From assembly GCA_903772945.1 (NCBI GenBank), contig CAICTM010000246.1, positions 1-64,000 of the forward strand: DNA of 64,000 bases. The letters are read 5' to 3'. This document shows positions 1 through 9,672 of the stretch, one piece after another. Each line of letters begins with the position of its first letter. Within the stretch, counting starts at the first letter, position 1. The translations under genes were made by a program, and so were the position numbers. The stretch comes from Seminavis robusta (Eukaryota; Bacillariophyta; Bacillariophyceae; Naviculales; Naviculaceae). The notes under the pieces are model-generated. The model was not told where the DNA came from, did no database searches, and saw nothing but the letters and a program-made list of their open reading frames with translations.

Positions 1-481
1 ACGTTCGCTCCAACAATTCTTGTCGTTCGTCTTCCGGGAGCGATGCCGTCAAGGCGCCAGCCGCCGTACGACGCATGGCAAAAAAGAGTCGTTTGGCAAG
101 CTCGCCGGCCACATCCCAAATGGCAATCACAAGTTCCCAGGCTTCTTGGCTCAAGATGATTTCGCCCTTGGGGGCATCCTTGTTAAAGGGATTGGAAGGT
201 GATGGTGGAGGCGAGGAAGTGGAAGAAGGTAGAGGCGTGGAGGTGGGTGATGGTAGAGGGGTATCATCTTCGTCAATGGCAAAAAAGGGATGTGAATTGT
301 CATTATCATTCTTGTTATCGACTGCAAAGAGCAATAAACTATGTGGATTTTTATTAGCCGTCGGTTTGGTGAATGTAGTCGATAATGAAAATCCTCCCAC
401 GAAACTGAGGACACAGAAAGCCCACAGAATGGCCACACCATGCCAAACCAACAGATTCCGCCTTGGACTTGTCATCATCAT
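1..481 (-). CDS. N-terminal part of a secreted or plastid-targeted protein, cut by window edge
   Basis: The minus strand is open from a run of three ATG codons (first at 481) to base 1, giving 160 residues with no stop. Seen: a short basic start (MMMTSPRRN), a hydrophobic segment at about residues 10-33, then a Ser/Pro/Thr-rich linker and a more regular helical stretch containing WELVIAIWDVAGELAKRLF. The hydrophobic segment is followed by Gly-Gly-Phe-Ser-Leu. Diatom plastid bipartite presequences usually have Phe just after the signal cleavage site, so plastid import is possible (inference). The remaining protein lies outside the window and no family is recognised. The gene is divergent from the BTB gene to its right. 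Confidence 0.6.
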   Translation of the reverse strand, partial: MMMTSPRRNLLVWHGVAILWAFCVLSFVGGFSLSTTFTKPTANKNPHSLLLFAVDNKNDNDNSHPFFAIDEDDTPLPSPTSTPLPSSTSSPPPSPSNPFNKDAPKGEIILSQEAWELVIAIWDVAGELAKRLFFAMRRTAAGALTASLPEDERQELLERT

Positions 482-816
482 GACAGCTTGTTGTGAGCAG
501 AACTACTCACTGTTGTGGCTCTGTACCGGTGGCTCCTCTATTGGCGATTATTCATTCCACCAAAGAGAGCCAAGGCTTTTGAATGTGGGCCACAAAGCTC
601 TCGGGTTGTTGAGCCCAGATCTTTTTCCTAGCTGACACCTTTCGCTTTTGAGACGTCATCAGATTGCTTGCGGGACTGCAACAACTGGACGATCGTGATG
701 AACTCCACGATCGTGACGATTCCACGCTCACCTTCCGTTGCCAAGCAAAGCAAGGTTCGAGATGCCCATAGTAAAAGTTTGACAAGAGAGCAAACAACCT
801 CCCTGAAACCAACAAC
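482..816. other. Intergenic gap between divergent genes
   Basis: This 335-base gap separates two divergently transcribed genes and must hold both promoters. It includes an imperfect inverted pair of 'acgatcgtgatgaactccacgatcgtgacgat' type around 690-720. No RNA gene or conserved ORF is seen. Confidence 0.5.
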
Positions 817-2201
817 ATGAACAATACTGACAATGAAGTTCCCCTTGACAAGGTTCTATCAAGCTTTCTGACTGATGAGGAAGTTCATGATGTAACCTTG
901 CTGGCAAATGATGGCACAAAAGTAGAGGCAAACCGCTTTGTTTGTCCATCAGATCTCCAGTATTTCGCCGCATGTTTCTGGGCAAGTTCTCAGAAGCAAA
1001 CAAGCCCGAGGTAACTGTTGGCTTTGGTGGAAGCATCATGCAGGATATTGTGGAATATATTCATACAGATACATGTGCTAGCCTCAATGGGAAGAAACGA
1101 AAGGCTGAAGATGAGAATGAGACAGAGATGTGGAATCAGACCAAGGAACACGCCGAGAAACTGGCGGGAGTCTCCAGCGCTGCAATGTACTACAATTTAA
1201 CTAGTCTTGTCCAGAAGATTGAGAAGAGCATCTCAAAATTCTTGGAAACTACTCCATCTTTGTCATTCGTGGTCTTGGCAGCATGCCACAAAGCAGGCCC
1301 CTTGGTTCCAGCAGAATTGGCTGAGCCTGCATGGTCATTGGTTCGAACCAACAAAGATGCCCTTATGAGCACAAATGCAATTGCTTGTGTGGATGCAACT
1401 CTGGTGGAAGAGATTCTCAAGGATGATCAAACGACAATGGACGAGTACGATCTTTTTCTATTTCTGACTCAATGGGTTCAAATCAACCCAAAGGATCGCA
1501 AACCAATTGCCAAAAAGCTTGGATGCAACATCAAGCTGGAAAGCATAAATCCTTCACATCTCTCTGATACTGTTGCCTCATCTGGCCTGTTCATGTCGGA
1601 TCAAATCAACGAAGCCTACAAAAACCAAGCCCTGCATGCAGAACAAGCTGGCTCTGTGCCTTTTCAAGGATCACGACATGGGGTCTGGAAAAAATCTCGC
1701 ACTGCAGCAACTGGCTTGGATGTGTCTGATGTCAATACAGACATTCTCATGTGCGCTCCCATTGAGGATGGTATCCACCAATGGACAGTGAAGCTATTAT
1801 GGGATGACGGTGCAGGAAGGAATGTTAGTGCTGCATTTGGCATTGTCTGCTCCCAAACATTTGTGGAAAATGGACGTCAACTTGGAAAGCAGAAGGGAGG
1901 GTGGGGATTGGATGACTATGCCCAAATATTCAGAGAGGGGGGGCTGGAGAAACTTGATGTGTGGGCTATTCAGGTTGGCTCAGAAATCACACTGACACTC
2001 AATCTGAACCCCAGCAATAAACGTAACGGTACCTTGAGCATTTCCTGGGGTGAAGGTAAAAGATATTCTCATCATTGTCTTGTCAACAATCTACGTGATC
2101 ATCTCAAGTCACACCCTGGAGGATTTCTTCCTGCAGTATCGACTTCCTCGGGTGGCCGTGTCGAGCTTGTTAAGATGCGAAAGCTCAAGAAGGCTGACTG
2201 A
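817..2201 (+). CDS. BTB-BACK domain protein with a 1-nt frameshift near 941
   Basis: Two overlapping frames together encode about 461 residues. The first (ATG at 817) gives a BTB start containing DVTLLANDGTKVEANRFV. It runs out of homology at 940-944, where the other frame continues as LSIRSPVFRRMFLGKFSEA, the standard next part of a BTB fold. One T missing from a T run (GTTTG where GTTTTG is expected) explains the break. After BTB comes a BACK-like helical region (about residues 150-280, with VLAACHKAG and FLFLTQWVQ). A C-terminal beta domain (about 290-455, with GIHQWTVKLL and AAFGIV) resembles SPRY/B30.2 folds. BTB-BACK proteins are commonly CUL3 substrate adaptors (family knowledge); no partner can be inferred here. 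The lesion may be an assembly error, a polymorphism or early decay. The long intact downstream frame argues against an old pseudogene. Confidence 0.7.
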
Positions 2202-2580
2202 CTGACCATTGCAGGTTGGCGAATGTGAGAGACAATGCATATCGTCCAATATTTGCACAACATGAACACGACATCCTAGAGAGCATCCCATAAATTGAAG
2301 CGAAACTCTATTGCATTAGCCAAAATTGGAAACCGTGTTCCCACGGACAATGGAAGAATGTTTGTAATTGGCTGTTCTCGTGCGACGAAACGCCTTCGCG
2401 TCCTAGCATCCATGCCAATTGCTGATGGAATCCAAGCTCCAACGTGCGTGGTGTTCGTTGCAGCGTTTTGTTTGACTGTAATGCAGGACGGCGCAACGTA
2501 ACAGTTTCGGTTGTCGCCCGGACGGAAATCCCAAATCTGGTGTCGATCCACGTGATGCAACCAAGCTGCTGTCTTGCCAC
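2202..2580. other. Intergenic gap between convergent genes
   Basis: This 379-base gap separates the convergent BTB and glycosyltransferase genes and should hold both 3' ends. No credible coding signal or RNA gene is seen. Confidence 0.5.
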
Positions 2581-4128
2581 TCATATCTGCTGCTGCTGCT
2601 GCTTCAAGGGAATGTACGACTCTCGCCCGTGGCAGTGGGTTGGAAACTTGAGGATGAGTTGCCGGTAGGTTTGCACGTTGTTGGTGGTGAAACCGGCACG
2701 AGCAGCGGTGATGTTTTGCTCCCAATCATGACGCAAACGATGCCATTCGTGATGCAACTGAAGGCACAGTGGATTATCGTCTTCGTTGGTGTAGCACCAC
2801 CACGGCTTTTGACAAATGGTAAAGTGGACGGAATAGATGTGTTCCAACAAGGTCCGACGGCAATCGTGACAGTAATGCGCTTCGTTGTTGCCACAAAAGA
2901 GCGGATTGGGGGCATCGGCCATGGCATTAACGACACAGCGATCGAGTTCGACGGCGGTCCCGGGTGCCACGTATCCATAGTAATAACTCAACAGTCCTTG
3001 CATCTGGGCAATTCCATAGTACCACGAAGGATCGCCCAGGGTCGGACCTCCCCATCCGTAGCCTTTGGTAAAATTGGCGCCGTGCCGAATAATGTCCACC
3101 AGTTGATGGTAGACCGTTTGATTGGGTTTCACCATCCAGAAACCTCCCTGCACACCGACGCGTTTGATATCCGGTAGATTGGTTTTGGAACTACGGGCCA
3201 AATTGTAGTCACGGGTAAAGAATGCCTGGATGGGCCAACTGCTGCAGGGATTGTCTAACTTCTTGTCCGCAACGAGACCGGAAAAGGCGCTGGGGCACTC
3301 GAAGGTAGACGACGACAGCATGGCGTCAAACAATATATCCAATGGTTGGAGTAAAATGGTATCGAGATCCAAATGGACCACGATTTGATATTGCGTCAAT
3401 GTCAGAGCATGGAGCTTAAGAAACTCCTTTTCTCCACAACACCCTGCCGTGGGAACGTGTTGTCGCAACACTGCATTTTGAATCTCCTCCAACGCCACAG
3501 GCGTGGGTAGAATATGCACCTGATATCCCAACTTGGCCAAAATTTTGCGCCCACATTTGCGGGCCGAAGAATGCACAAAGACATGCAAATCAAAGGGTCG
3601 TCCTTGCGTCTGGCGAATGGATTGTTGCAAGACGGCTGCGGCATCCCAAAGGGGAATGGGATCGTTATCCGTTTCCATATTCGGACAAGATGTGACGGTG
3701 ACAGCAAAGGCAATTGTCGTGTTGAATGAGGAGGATAATTCTGCTGTTTGAAGTGGTGTGCCAGGTCGATGCATGTCTTGCTGCTGTGTAGCTTCTTGCA
3801 TATTCGGCTTGAGTGTTGGTGAGGTATGGGCTGCTCCAGGCTCCACTTCAAGCAACTTCTTCGTTGTATCCTTCATGGTCCCGGTCCCTTGTACAGAAGT
3901 GTTTTTGTCATGTAATACTATGGAGTCGTCATAATCGACAGCAATAGTGACATTCCGATAATAGCCCGAGGCAACGTCAAGGAACTGTTGGACTGTGTGG
4001 GAATTGCCACCAATTGATCCAAACAACAGTGCCACCAAAACGAGGAAAGGGAGGAATTTGTGGGCTACAGGACAGCTGGAAGACCGGTCCTTCTTCTTCT
4101 GCTTCTTGTTGCTCCTTGTCCTCGCCAT
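2581..4128 (-). CDS. GT8-like glycosyltransferase, type II membrane protein
   Basis: The ORF encodes 515 residues. A Lys/Arg-rich cytosolic tail (residues 1-20) is followed by one hydrophobic anchor (about 26-42, FLPFLVLVALLFGSIGG), as in Golgi type II enzymes. The catalytic region starts near residue 130. It has the pattern of nucleotide-sugar transferases of the glycogenin/GT8 type: a loop with CCGEKEFLKLHAL, then a DxD-bearing strand VVHLDLDTILLQPLD that would bind the metal and sugar nucleotide, then GVQGGFWMVKPN. Many Cys in the C-terminal third suggest a lumenal, disulfide-bonded domain. The protein ends in a five-Gln tract. The sugar and acceptor cannot be read from the sequence. The family call is moderately sure; the exact CAZy family is not. 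Confidence 0.75.
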   Translation of the reverse strand: MARTRSNKKQKKKDRSSSCPVAHKFLPFLVLVALLFGSIGGNSHTVQQFLDVASGYYRNVTIAVDYDDSIVLHDKNTSVQGTGTMKDTTKKLLEVEPGAAHTSPTLKPNMQEATQQQDMHRPGTPLQTAELSSSFNTTIAFAVTVTSCPNMETDNDPIPLWDAAAVLQQSIRQTQGRPFDLHVFVHSSARKCGRKILAKLGYQVHILPTPVALEEIQNAVLRQHVPTAGCCGEKEFLKLHALTLTQYQIVVHLDLDTILLQPLDILFDAMLSSSTFECPSAFSGLVADKKLDNPCSSWPIQAFFTRDYNLARSSKTNLPDIKRVGVQGGFWMVKPNQTVYHQLVDIIRHGANFTKGYGWGGPTLGDPSWYYGIAQMQGLLSYYYGYVAPGTAVELDRCVVNAMADAPNPLFCGNNEAHYCHDCRRTLLEHIYSVHFTICQKPWWCYTNEDDNPLCLQLHHEWHRLRHDWEQNITAARAGFTTNNVQTYRQLILKFPTHCHGRESYIPLKQQQQQI

Positions 4129-4529
4129 GACACCGAGCTAGCTTTGAACTTGCCCCTGCATACTACATCATTCCCAAAGAGCACAAAACCCAAGAATGTT
4201 GCTGCTTTCTTGCTCCTTGCTTCGATCTGACGCTGGTGGGCAACGCAGCAAAGCTGTCAAAGTAGTTTCCATGACCGGGGTACCGGTACCGTACATGAAC
4301 CGCGGTTGGGGTTGGAAAAGGTGGCCATCTGACCGCCACAAAGACGACGGAAGAAGGAAGCAGAATACTGTATGACGGAGCCGACCAGTCTAGAGTACTG
4401 CATCTACTTCAGAACGGTTTCGCTTTTAACCGCTTTTAAGGGGACTATCGTATGTAAAGGATGTTCATGAAAATGGGTATACTGTGGTATCCGCGGGTCC
4501 AGTTCCCCGTCCACCTGCGTTGGCTTTTA
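4129..4529. other. Intergenic gap
   Basis: This 401-base gap lies between two minus-strand genes. It contains the palindromic GGTACCGGTACCGTAC cluster at about 4280 that recurs in many intergenic gaps of this window. No gene is seen. Confidence 0.5.
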
Positions 4530-5474
4530 CTACTTTGGCATCGGCGTATCCAAATGTTCCCACACCATCTGCCGATCTCGTGGATCCAGCAAGTAAAGAT
4601 AGTCGGCATAAACGGATTGGAGCGCAGGGTTGTGCTGCCCATTCACATAAATCTCGCAGGCGACAGCCCCAACCTTGGCATCATCAGACTCTTCCTGAGA
4701 CGTCATGAGCTCTGTGTATTCTGTATGCGCTCGTCCCCAGTGCAAATAGCGAGCCAACAGGAACGCAAGACGACTCCGCATGGGAATGCGTCCTCGAAAG
4801 ACAGCGCCATTGCCCAGTGACACGGCATGGACTTGGAATTCTTCCGCTGTCATCTTTTCCTTGCTACTACGGTCTGACGATGACGATGATGATCCCATCC
4901 CACCACTAAGAGAGCATTCCGTGTCATCCAAACCCGGAGTATCCGTCCTTGAAAGATCCGCTCGGACCGTCTTGGCGACCTTGCTGGCAAACTTCTTGGC
5001 TTCCTCGAAACTGGACGCACCCACAAAGAAGCCCACTGCATTTTCGTGGCACTCCCCAGTGGCAGGGTCTTGAAGGAAGACTGAGATACCAATATTATCG
5101 TCTTCGTGCGGAGTGATGATGTCTCCCGCGCCCTTTTTGGGCTTTGACGATGGGTATCCTGTCACTGTATAGCTGCTGGTGATGGTGATTTCTCCGGCCC
5201 CCTTGGTTGAGTCTTCAGCCAGAGCAGCCTCAATTCCCTTCTTGGTTGCTCCAAGGACACTACAGACATGGTTGTCAATGTAATCTTCGTCCAGAGCTGT
5301 GGTGACAATGGCATATAACTCCTTCTTTCGGTCGGCATCAACTTTTGTTGACTGGCTCCCGAAAATTGATTCCACCACTTGAAACTTGGGGCGATCCAAT
5401 ACCCCCAACCAGAACAAGACCATTCCAATGACGCCTATAAATAAGGTAATGAAGCACATGATAACAATAGACAT
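4530..5474 (-). CDS. Single-pass membrane protein with TEX264/GyrI-like domain
   Basis: The ATG at 5474 gives 314 residues. The frame stays open further upstream but has no other ATG. A hydrophobic segment sits at the very N-terminus (about residues 2-26, MSIVIMCFITLFIGVIGMVLFW). A soluble domain with two alpha/beta halves follows. The second half, FRGRIPMRSRLAFLLARYLHW then AVACEIYVNG, resembles the C-terminal half of GyrI-like domains. The overall plan (N-terminal anchor, GyrI-like fold, acidic/Ser-rich insert) recalls metazoan TEX264, an ER-phagy receptor (family knowledge). That link is inference; no LC3-interacting motif was confirmed. A Ser-rich insert lies at about residues 195-215. 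A structure comparison would decide. Confidence 0.5.
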   Translation of the reverse strand: MSIVIMCFITLFIGVIGMVLFWLGVLDRPKFQVVESIFGSQSTKVDADRKKELYAIVTTALDEDYIDNHVCSVLGATKKGIEAALAEDSTKGAGEITITSSYTVTGYPSSKPKKGAGDIITPHEDDNIGISVFLQDPATGECHENAVGFFVGASSFEEAKKFASKVAKTVRADLSRTDTPGLDDTECSLSGGMGSSSSSSDRSSKEKMTAEEFQVHAVSLGNGAVFRGRIPMRSRLAFLLARYLHWGRAHTEYTELMTSQEESDDAKVGAVACEIYVNGQHNPALQSVYADYLYLLDPRDRQMVWEHLDTPMPK

Positions 5475-5758
5475 CGGACTTGCTTCGTCGTCCTCAACGA
5501 CTTTGCCTTTCCACAACAACAACCGCTCAAAAACAAAAAATGAGTGTTTGGTTTGGTGGCGATTTGAATCGTGCCCTCCACTGCAAAGATCTTGGAGCGG
5601 TGACGGTTACAGAAATTGCCGCACTGCGGACATGATGATGGGCAGACGTGTTTCTTTGGAAGCCTCTGGATCTAAAGATCCAAACCTCAACCCTAAATCG
5701 TGAGGACTTTTTCTAACCCAAAGGGTGCTCCTTCGAGTTGTTGCAACCGATAAAATCA

Positions 5759-5813
5759 ATCGCCATCAGCATTGTAGGGGGGTTTAGTGTAGGGAAATTA
5801 TCGCCATCAGCAT
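5759..5813. repeat. 14-bp direct repeat flanking a 27-bp repeat-family end
   Basis: ATCGCCATCAGCAT occurs at 5759-5772 and again at 5800-5813. The 27 bases between (with GGGGGGTTTAGTGTAGGGAAATT) match the end of the dispersed repeat seen at 13.3 and 21.5 kb. This looks like a target duplication around a tiny remnant of that family. Confidence 0.5.
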
Positions 5814-5864
5814 GCATGCTCTCATGTTCATATTATCAAAGAAGCTGTTAGCGAAGAAGCTGAG

Positions 5865-6014
5865 ATGGACTCCAGCAGCGCGGATACCGGTAAGAGGGAC
5901 GGCACCAGTACAGCACTCCCAGATGATTTGATCAAGCGTGTTGACCGTCAAAAGATACCACCAGCCAATTACTCCATTTCTTTGCGGACGTTTGAGAACT
6001 TTGTCGAAACATGA
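5865..6014 (+). CDS. Upstream ORF overlapping the GTPase start (ATGA)
   Basis: A 49-codon ORF (start 5865) begins MDSSSADTGKRDGTSTALPD and ends with a TGA that overlaps the ATG of the first GTPase gene in the four bases ATGA. The sequence looks protein-like rather than random (IPPANYSISLRTFENFVET). In bacteria and in some eukaryotic mRNAs this layout permits termination-reinitiation. Here it could be a regulatory uORF or the remnant of a former N-terminal extension now one base out of frame. The other two paralogues do not share it. Confidence 0.35.
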   Translation: MDSSSADTGKRDGTSTALPDDLIKRVDRQKIPPANYSISLRTFENFVET

Positions 6015-7903
6015 AGTCTGCTCCTTTGTCTGAGATCAGAGTGGCCCTCTTGGGCCATGTCAGTGTTGGAAAGACTACAGTGCTGAATGCCATCTTGGGC
6101 GACAAATTTGGAGAAGTCTCCATGAGGCGAACCACCGCCGGCATCAACTTCTTTCGCATTGTACCCTCAACTTTGGCTACCACAGAAGAAAAAGATCAGG
6201 AAGAAATCAAGCCTGCTGACAAGGTACATGAAGAAATTGAGGCATCCAACAAAAAGCTTCGGGAATCACAGCAGATTGAGGAGAAGTGGTTCACCATTCA
6301 GATTGACAAGCAACTCTGTGAGATGCGCGAGAAAACTTCACTTGTCATGGTGGACATTCCAGGGATCAATGAAGCTGATACCAACAGCATCTACATGAAC
6401 TATGTACAGGAGAACTGGAAGGACTTTGACTGTGTGATTGTAATCATGGATGCCAGACAGGGTGTCAATACAGAAGAGCAAGTTGGCTTGCTGCGCCTAG
6501 TGAAGGAGAATCTAGCTGCTAAGAAGCATGTGCCAGTCATCGTTATGTTCAACAAAGTGGATGATCCTGATGATAAGGAACAAGCAGTCCTCGTGAAGGA
6601 ATCCCAAGACAAGATTGCAAAGATGTTTGCTGTTGGTTGTCGGGATCAGGCTCTCAAACAGCTGCCAAAGCTGTCGGGAAAGAAAGGGGCAATGCACACA
6701 GTTTCTACATCTGATTTGTATCCGATAGTCATCCCTGTATCGGCCATCAGGGCATACTTCTACAGGGCTGCTTCCACACTTTCCTATGACAAGTTCAGGA
6801 CAAAATTTGATCTGGAAATTGTTGACAAGATTGGCCGTGAAGAATTTGGGAGGAGGAAGTGGGAACGCATGCCATTGGAGAAGAAGTACAAGTCTCTGCA
6901 TGATCTTGTGCTTGAGGGCTCTGAGAATGAGGAGGAAGGGGTCCTAGGCACAGGCTTTGACATTCTACTCTGTGCCTTGTCTGTGGCTGTTGGTGGCCAC
7001 AAAACTCAGACAAAATTGCTACAAAGCCAAGTTGATATTGCACTTCAGTCGATACAGTTGGGGAAGCCTTCTTGCTCCATGTTTGAGTCGCTGTACAACA
7101 AGAGCAAAGCCTTTGAAAAGGATGTGGATGCAATCAAACAAGCCTTTTGGTCTAGATACAGACCTTGTGCAAAGAGTTCCCTTCAGGCATTCGGGAATGA
7201 ACCAAAGCCTGAACTGCTGGCTGAGCCCGCAGCACTTCTAAAGGAGTATGCCTCCTTTGTTGCAGCTGTGGGTTGGGATCATGAACAGAAGCTTGTGAAG
7301 GAAGCCTCATGTGAGCTTGTCCGTGAACAACTGGGTGTCATAGTCAATGCCCAGGACTTGCAAGCAGCAGTGAATCTAGCAGCTAATAGATTCACCCTGG
7401 ACAATCCACGGAATTGTGCGCGATGTCAACAGAAAAAGCCACCAGTGGGTCAAGAGCCTGCATGGAGCACTTTGTCACTCTATGATTGGATCACTATTTT
7501 TGAGTCATTACAACGATCCTTGTCCAATGAATTGTTTTCTCAGGAGTTAATTGCCCTTGGCATACTCCGGGACAGGTACTCATCCAGCCTGAGCTCATCT
7601 GGAGGACATGCATGTGAATGTAGCTCCTGCAACCGCATACACAACAATTCTAGCTATGGCTGCAGCGATCAAATGACCTGTCCTGGCTGTCGACACTCAA
7701 TATCCAGGCCATCCAAGTGCCGCAAAAAGCACCATTACAGCAATGACCATTGGAATCTTCGATTTGAAGGGGGGAGTATCAAGGTTGTTGGCCATATGGC
7801 CACAATTCAGATTCCTTCATTGCCATCTGATGAAAACCATTGGGGGCATGTTGCTTGGAGTTGCAGCTCATTGATCGCAGCTCCTCTGAAGAATGCTCTA
7901 TGA
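6011..7903 (+). CDS. Dynamin-like GTPase with Cys-rich C-terminus, copy 1
   Basis: This intronless gene encodes 630 residues. G1 is GHVSVGKTT (residues 15-23), the probable G2 threonine is in RRTTAGINF, G3 is DIPG (115-118) and G4 is NKVD (181-184). A strand with VIPVSAIRAYFYR follows and may hold G5. This order and the LNAILGDKFGE context match the dynamin superfamily N-domain, whose members remodel or guard membranes (family knowledge). A helical middle follows (about 290-460). The C-terminal region has Cys pairs (CARC, CECSSC, CPGC), basic KCRKKHH and the motif HWGHVAW. The Cys spacing suggests zinc binding (inference). A TGA closely precedes the ATG in frame, so this start is firm, and the two paralogues begin at the same point. 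No transmembrane segment is evident. Confidence 0.85.
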   Translation: MKSAPLSEIRVALLGHVSVGKTTVLNAILGDKFGEVSMRRTTAGINFFRIVPSTLATTEEKDQEEIKPADKVHEEIEASNKKLRESQQIEEKWFTIQIDKQLCEMREKTSLVMVDIPGINEADTNSIYMNYVQENWKDFDCVIVIMDARQGVNTEEQVGLLRLVKENLAAKKHVPVIVMFNKVDDPDDKEQAVLVKESQDKIAKMFAVGCRDQALKQLPKLSGKKGAMHTVSTSDLYPIVIPVSAIRAYFYRAASTLSYDKFRTKFDLEIVDKIGREEFGRRKWERMPLEKKYKSLHDLVLEGSENEEEGVLGTGFDILLCALSVAVGGHKTQTKLLQSQVDIALQSIQLGKPSCSMFESLYNKSKAFEKDVDAIKQAFWSRYRPCAKSSLQAFGNEPKPELLAEPAALLKEYASFVAAVGWDHEQKLVKEASCELVREQLGVIVNAQDLQAAVNLAANRFTLDNPRNCARCQQKKPPVGQEPAWSTLSLYDWITIFESLQRSLSNELFSQELIALGILRDRYSSSLSSSGGHACECSSCNRIHNNSSYGCSDQMTCPGCRHSISRPSKCRKKHHYSNDHWNLRFEGGSIKVVGHMATIQIPSLPSDENHWGHVAWSCSSLIAAPLKNAL

Positions 7904-8171
7904 GACTCTTTGCTCACCACACCAAGAGCTTACACGGTACTACTCTTCCAATCGAGCAAGAAACGTGTGTGTAGCCTTGATCTAGCACTATGACATTACA
8001 TACCCCGTACCATAATATGGAGCTCTCGTGAGTAGCGGTATAGTAGCTGTCATTCGCCCGTTGCAGAAGGATTGCTCTCTGGGCATGTTTGCGACGACTC
8101 CAGAATGCCATGTACCAGTCTTCTGTCGCTGCCTTGACGCAGGACGATTTGCCAGTTTCTAGGGTTCAACT

Positions 8172-8558
8172 GTGGTGATGATTTTTTGTTGTTCTGCCTT
8201 TTTGAAAGAGTTCATTGAATTATTTCAGGAGTTACTTGTTCTTGGCATGGTACGGGATACCTATGGATCGTCGTTGAAACCAAGGGCAGTTATTTATGAA
8301 TGCAAAGCTTGCTACAACTGCAACCGCAGAAGTATTTTTATGTGCCCGGCTTGGCCGTAGTAGGAGTGGCAACAGACCAAACAAGTGCCGCAAAACTGAT
8401 ACCTGGAGAGTCTTTGTTGAAAATGGAAAGATTTTAACATGCCAGGTTGGCTGGCCAACATGCAGGTGCCATGCTTGACTTCAGATGAACAGCACTGGGG
8501 CCATGATGCCTGGAAATACAGCAAGGTGATAGAATCTGCTCCACAGAACGTTCCGTGA
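8172..8558 (+). pseudogene. C-terminal remnant of a fourth GTPase copy
   Basis: Only the last part of the GTPase family survives. Reading across frames gives FLKEFIELFQELLVLGMVRDTYGS, then a CKACYNC cluster, then NKCRKT, and finally LANMQVPCLTSDEQHWGHDAW to a TGA at 8556-8558. Each piece aligns in order with the C-terminus of copies 1-3. Internal stops and at least one frame change separate the pieces, and nothing of the GTPase domain is left. Flanking DNA at about 7985-8100 and 8650-8790 also looks alike, so the duplication covered the 3' flank of copy 1 too. Confidence 0.75.
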
Positions 8559-9672
8559 GACCCCATGCAAAGCATGGCTTTCTGAACCCTAGGGCCTGCA
8601 AGCACGAATTGCTTGGTGGAGTAAACTAAGATTGACAACCGCACGATTATGATCAAAAATGCTGCCCTACCCCATACCACAATAAAGACCATCGAGCTCC
8701 CAACGAGGAGCTTCCGTCTGTCTCTCGCTCTGTTCATATCAATGGTTTCCGTGTTTCCGCCCTGCTTGCGAGGATGATTGCTCTGTCGACCCCTTTGCTG
8801 TGGCGAGATCGTGCTTTGGAATTCAACGACTCCAGATCACCGTTGCTCAACGACTCCAAATCACCGGGTATCAAAGAATGATTCAATCTCTCCCCCCTGA
8901 GCGAAAAGTCGCTTGCAAGCAATATGCGCAATCCGATAGAAGTGTGTGACGCTCGCTCAGCCAGGAAGAAGATCGAGCCTTGAGCAACGCCACAATGAAG
9001 AAACTGCCATTTCTTACCAATGGTGGAGTGAATGAACGTGCGAGATGCAGACATGTATGCATACGGAGATGATGCCCAATGGTAGCTTCTTGACGAGACA
9101 ACGCGTCAGTTAGTACCCGCGACCAGCTCAAGGTTCAGTTGCTCGCCGGTTCTATACAGGGTGGACGTTGCGTTGCCGAAGTTCGTTTTCGTGCTACCAC
9201 TGCATGCCCACTACACGTGTACATTGCATGCCTTCTGCCTCATGCGCATAGATGGTTTCCCGAAAGCCTGCCAGCTGCATGCCAGCCATGAACTGTGCCG
9301 TGCTGTGCGTACCGGCATCAGATATTCTGGGTTTTGCTGTACCACCTCGCTGAACCAAATCTGCGGCAATTCTATGCATCTGATATCGCTCAAGAATGGC
9401 TCTATCCTCGAAACAGTCTACCATGTTCTTGCGGTCGTTCGCAGAATGCGGTAGACTGATCCTAAATGATGTTGTTTTGTACTTCAACACAGTTTACATC
9501 TTCGTCGCTGTGGAGTTTACGAGCACTCTTCGCTCTTGGATCCCTGATTTTTGTGACGGGGCTTCGAATGCATTCTTCTCAGTTTTTGAATTGTTCTACT
9601 GTAACTAAAACGGCACCCCTGCCACTTCTTACTCTTGCCACTTCTTCCCTGTTGTATCCAACTCTGCTGAAG
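8559..9672. other. Intergenic gap in the GTPase array
   Basis: This 1.1-kb gap holds a 24-base tandem pair (CAACGACTCCAGATCACCG type, about 8824-8865) and 3'-flank similarity to the region after copy 1. The long plus-strand frame of copy 2 runs back to an ATG at 9466, but that part has no counterpart in the paralogues. Confidence 0.5.

Noticed and set aside
1335-1360. GGTTCGAACC resembling a tRNA T-loop
   Set aside because: It lies inside the BTB gene and has no surrounding cloverleaf.
9466-9672. 69-codon N-terminal extension of GTPase copy 2
   Set aside because: No similarity to the other copies upstream of the conserved MxxxxxSEI start, and copy 1 has a stop at this point.
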